Below are positions 62,330 to 64,000 of a stretch of DNA of 64,000 nucleotides, piece by piece (position 1 is the stretch's first letter; every line of letters starts with the position of its first letter). The notes under the pieces were generated by a model that was not told where the DNA came from, did no database searches, and saw nothing but the letters and a program-made list of their open reading frames with translations. The stretch is taken from positions 1,144,452 through 1,208,451 of the forward strand of contig NZ_BAABJW010000001.1 in the NCBI RefSeq assembly GCF_039543505.1, read 5' to 3'. The translations under genes and the position numbers were made by a program. Source of the stretch: Litoribaculum gwangyangense (lineage in GTDB: Bacteria; Bacteroidota; Bacteroidia; Flavobacteriales; Flavobacteriaceae).

Positions 62330-63244
62330 ATGTTACAGCTTAATATTAAAAATGAAACTTCAAGGCTAAAAGTGGTTATTTTAGGAACCGCAAAGAGTAA
62401 TGGGCCAGTTCCAAAGGTTGAAGATTGTTACGACCCTAAAAGTATTGAGCATGTTTTAGCAGGCACTTATCCCAAGGAGGAAGATATGATGCACGAAATG
62501 GATGCAGTTGTAAAAGTCTTCGAAAAGTATGATGTTAAAGTTTTTAGACCTGAAGTAATTGAGAATTGTAATCAAATTTTTTCCAGAGATATAGCCTTTG
62601 TAATTGAAGATAAAATTATTAGAGCCAATATTTTACCTGATAGAGAAAAGGAAATTGAAGCCATTCGTTATGTGTGGAATCAAATAGATAGAAAAAATAG
62701 AATTTTATTACCAGAGGAATGCCATGTAGAAGGTGGTGATGTGATACCTTGGAACGATTATATTTTTATTGGGACCTATTCAGGTGAAGATTACTCAAAT
62801 TATATAACGGCCAGAACCAATATGGATGCCGTTATAGCTATTCAAGAATTGTTCCCAAATAAAATTGTAAAATCTTTTGAGTTAAGAAAATCTAATACGA
62901 ATGCTAAAGAAAATGCCTTGCATTTAGACTGCTGTTTCAATCCAATAGGAAAAGGAAAGGCTATAATTCATAAAAATGGATTTTTAATTGAAAAAGAATA
63001 TGATTGGTTAATTAATTTTTTTGGAAAAGAAAACATTTTTGAGATTACAAAAGATGAAATGTATGAGATGTACAGTAATGTCTTTTCTATTTCAGAAGAT
63101 GTCGTCATTTCTGAAAAAAACTTCACAAGATTAAACGAATGGTTAGTTCAACAAGGATTTATAGTTGAAAAAGTTCCTTATGCCGAAATTGGAAAACAGG
63201 AAGGCTTGTTACGCTGTTCAACTTTACCTTTAGTTAGAGATTAA
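62330..63244 (+). CDS. Dimethylarginine dimethylaminohydrolase / arginine deiminase-like protein
   Basis: A 304-residue protein of the guanidine-modifying superfamily, whose members hydrolyse or transfer amidino groups of arginine derivatives. CHVEGGDVIPWND (about residues 124-136) fits the EGGD-type motif, NALHLDCCFNPIGKG (about 197-211) supplies the catalytic His, and the nucleophile Cys is in GLLRCSTLPLVRD at the very C-terminus. The frame is open from 62306, but that start lies inside the gltA terminator, so the ATG at 62330 is used. The exact substrate (arginine, methylarginine or another) cannot be read from sequence. Confidence 0.85.
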   Translation: MLQLNIKNETSRLKVVILGTAKSNGPVPKVEDCYDPKSIEHVLAGTYPKEEDMMHEMDAVVKVFEKYDVKVFRPEVIENCNQIFSRDIAFVIEDKIIRANILPDREKEIEAIRYVWNQIDRKNRILLPEECHVEGGDVIPWNDYIFIGTYSGEDYSNYITARTNMDAVIAIQELFPNKIVKSFELRKSNTNAKENALHLDCCFNPIGKGKAIIHKNGFLIEKEYDWLINFFGKENIFEITKDEMYEMYSNVFSISEDVVISEKNFTRLNEWLVQQGFIVEKVPYAEIGKQEGLLRCSTLPLVRD

Positions 63245-63456
63245 TTTAATTTTATTTACTGAAATTCGATTGACTTTGTTTATTCCTACTAATTAGTTGA
63301 CTTAACGTGATAATGGCTACTATTTTTAAAATTTTTTCTATTTAAATTTGAAAGAATAAGAACACATTTTTATCTATTCACTTAATTTAATCGATAAAAC
63401 ACATAATTTTTTGTTTAAATAACAATACAAAATGTTAAACATTTATAAAAATTGTT

Positions 63457-63464
63457 TAACTTTG
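63457..63464 (+). promoter_or_regulatory. Likely -7 element of the adhesin-like gene
   Basis: TAACTTTG matches TAnnTTTG and is 26 bp before the ATG at 63490. The -33 position holds TGTT, a weak match. The rest of the 245-bp gap after the preceding gene is AT-rich without recognisable features. Confidence 0.45.
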
Positions 63465-63489
63465 AATTCAATAAATTAAACAAAAAATA

Positions 63490-64000
63490 ATGAAAGTACA
63501 ATTACTTAATCCGACCCTCAAATTTAAATACCTACTTTCTTTCCTCTTTATTTTCTTTTCACTTCAGTCATATTCTAATACATTATGTGGCACTATTGAA
63601 GGTTTTGAATTTACCAACGGTCATGAATCTGTTTCATTAGTAGACTCAGGTTTATATGCAGTTAGTGATTTACCTGGAAAATTTTACATTAATACAAAAG
63701 TAAAAGGAGCCTCACAAAGTGTTAAGTATATTGTAGAAAATTTAGATACTGGAAAAAAGTATTCAATCATTGAAAATCGTTTACCTTATACCTTTCCAGC
63801 TGGAAATGCGGCTTGGAATCTTGGGGAGGGGAGATTTAAATTGACTGCGATTTTATATAAATTTGATTTTGGTTTAGGCCATTGTGAATCTAAATCGATA
63901 ATTTTCACTTTAGGAAATGAGACCTGTAGTGCAGATGCAGGTACATTGACAGCCGATTCAGAAACCGTAGTACTGGCCAACGGTAGCGCCATGATAAGTG
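63490..64000 (+). CDS. Secreted adhesin-like protein, N-terminus only
   Basis: 170 codons up to the window edge. A long signal peptide (KYLLSFLFIFFSLQSYSNTL) leads into a beta-rich domain with cysteines (CGTIEGFEFTNGHESVSLVD). The last visible part, CSADAGTLTADSETVVLANG, matches a phrase that starts repeated units in very large flavobacterial surface proteins with a C-terminal T9SS or gliding-type sorting domain. The protein is therefore probably much longer, but only this part is seen. No terminal domain can be claimed. Confidence 0.75.
   Translation, partial: MKVQLLNPTLKFKYLLSFLFIFFSLQSYSNTLCGTIEGFEFTNGHESVSLVDSGLYAVSDLPGKFYINTKVKGASQSVKYIVENLDTGKKYSIIENRLPYTFPAGNAAWNLGEGRFKLTAILYKFDFGLGHCESKSIIFTLGNETCSADAGTLTADSETVVLANGSAMIS

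Overview
The window comes from a bacterium of the phylum Bacteroidetes, almost certainly family Flavobacteriaceae. The evidence is the low GC content, paired SusC/SusD genes, a type IX secretion (T9SS) C-terminal signal, promoters of the form TTTG-N19-TAnnTTTG, almost no Shine-Dalgarno sequences, zinc-free forms of L36 and S14, and a merged str-S10-spc-alpha ribosomal operon without tuf, map or adk. No rRNA, tRNA, CRISPR array, transposase or integrase was seen.

Layout. 1-6734 (minus): an alpha-2-macroglobulin-like protein of about 2,100 residues carrying a SusC-type segment, followed by a lipoprotein cut by the window edge. 6871-9349 (plus): a TPR protein and the muropeptide ligase Mpl. 9475-15630 (plus): a tight three-gene operon of the type best known from Planctomycetes (PSD1-type c-cytochrome lipoprotein, DUF1501 protein, DUF2231/cytochrome/LRR-like membrane protein), faced by a convergent FG-GAP lipoprotein (15641-17227). 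17312-24919: housekeeping and accessory genes (dienelactone hydrolase-like, RadC, polysaccharide deacetylase-like, YjjG-like HAD phosphatase, a secreted unknown, RarA, rhomboid protease, RlmB).

24990-38884 (minus): two SusC/SusD loci on either side of a 1,000-residue secreted metallopeptidase with a T9SS signal. The SusC gene of the first locus is broken by a perfect 7-bp tandem duplication. Both susC genes are preceded by the same promoter/leader sequence, and a third copy of it lies upstream of the metallopeptidase. A simple reading is extracellular protein or peptide breakdown coupled to TonB-dependent import, with one importer switched off or mutated.

39003-40700 (minus): an Omp85/BamA-like outer membrane protein. 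40805-58139 (plus): a strong consensus promoter and then rpsL-rpsG-fusA-rpsJ, a structured 134-nt spacer with three hairpins, and rplC through rplQ, including rpmD (59 aa) and rpmJ (38 aa). 58253-63244: carA, eno, gltA and a dimethylargininase/arginine deiminase-like gene, each separated by terminators or longer gaps. The window ends inside the start of a secreted, probably large, adhesin-like protein (63490 onward).

The most noteworthy observations are the 7-bp duplication in susC, the three-copy promoter/leader cassette, the palindromic repeats read as protein inside the macroglobulin gene, the rpsJ-rplC spacer, and the Planctomycete-style cytochrome cluster.
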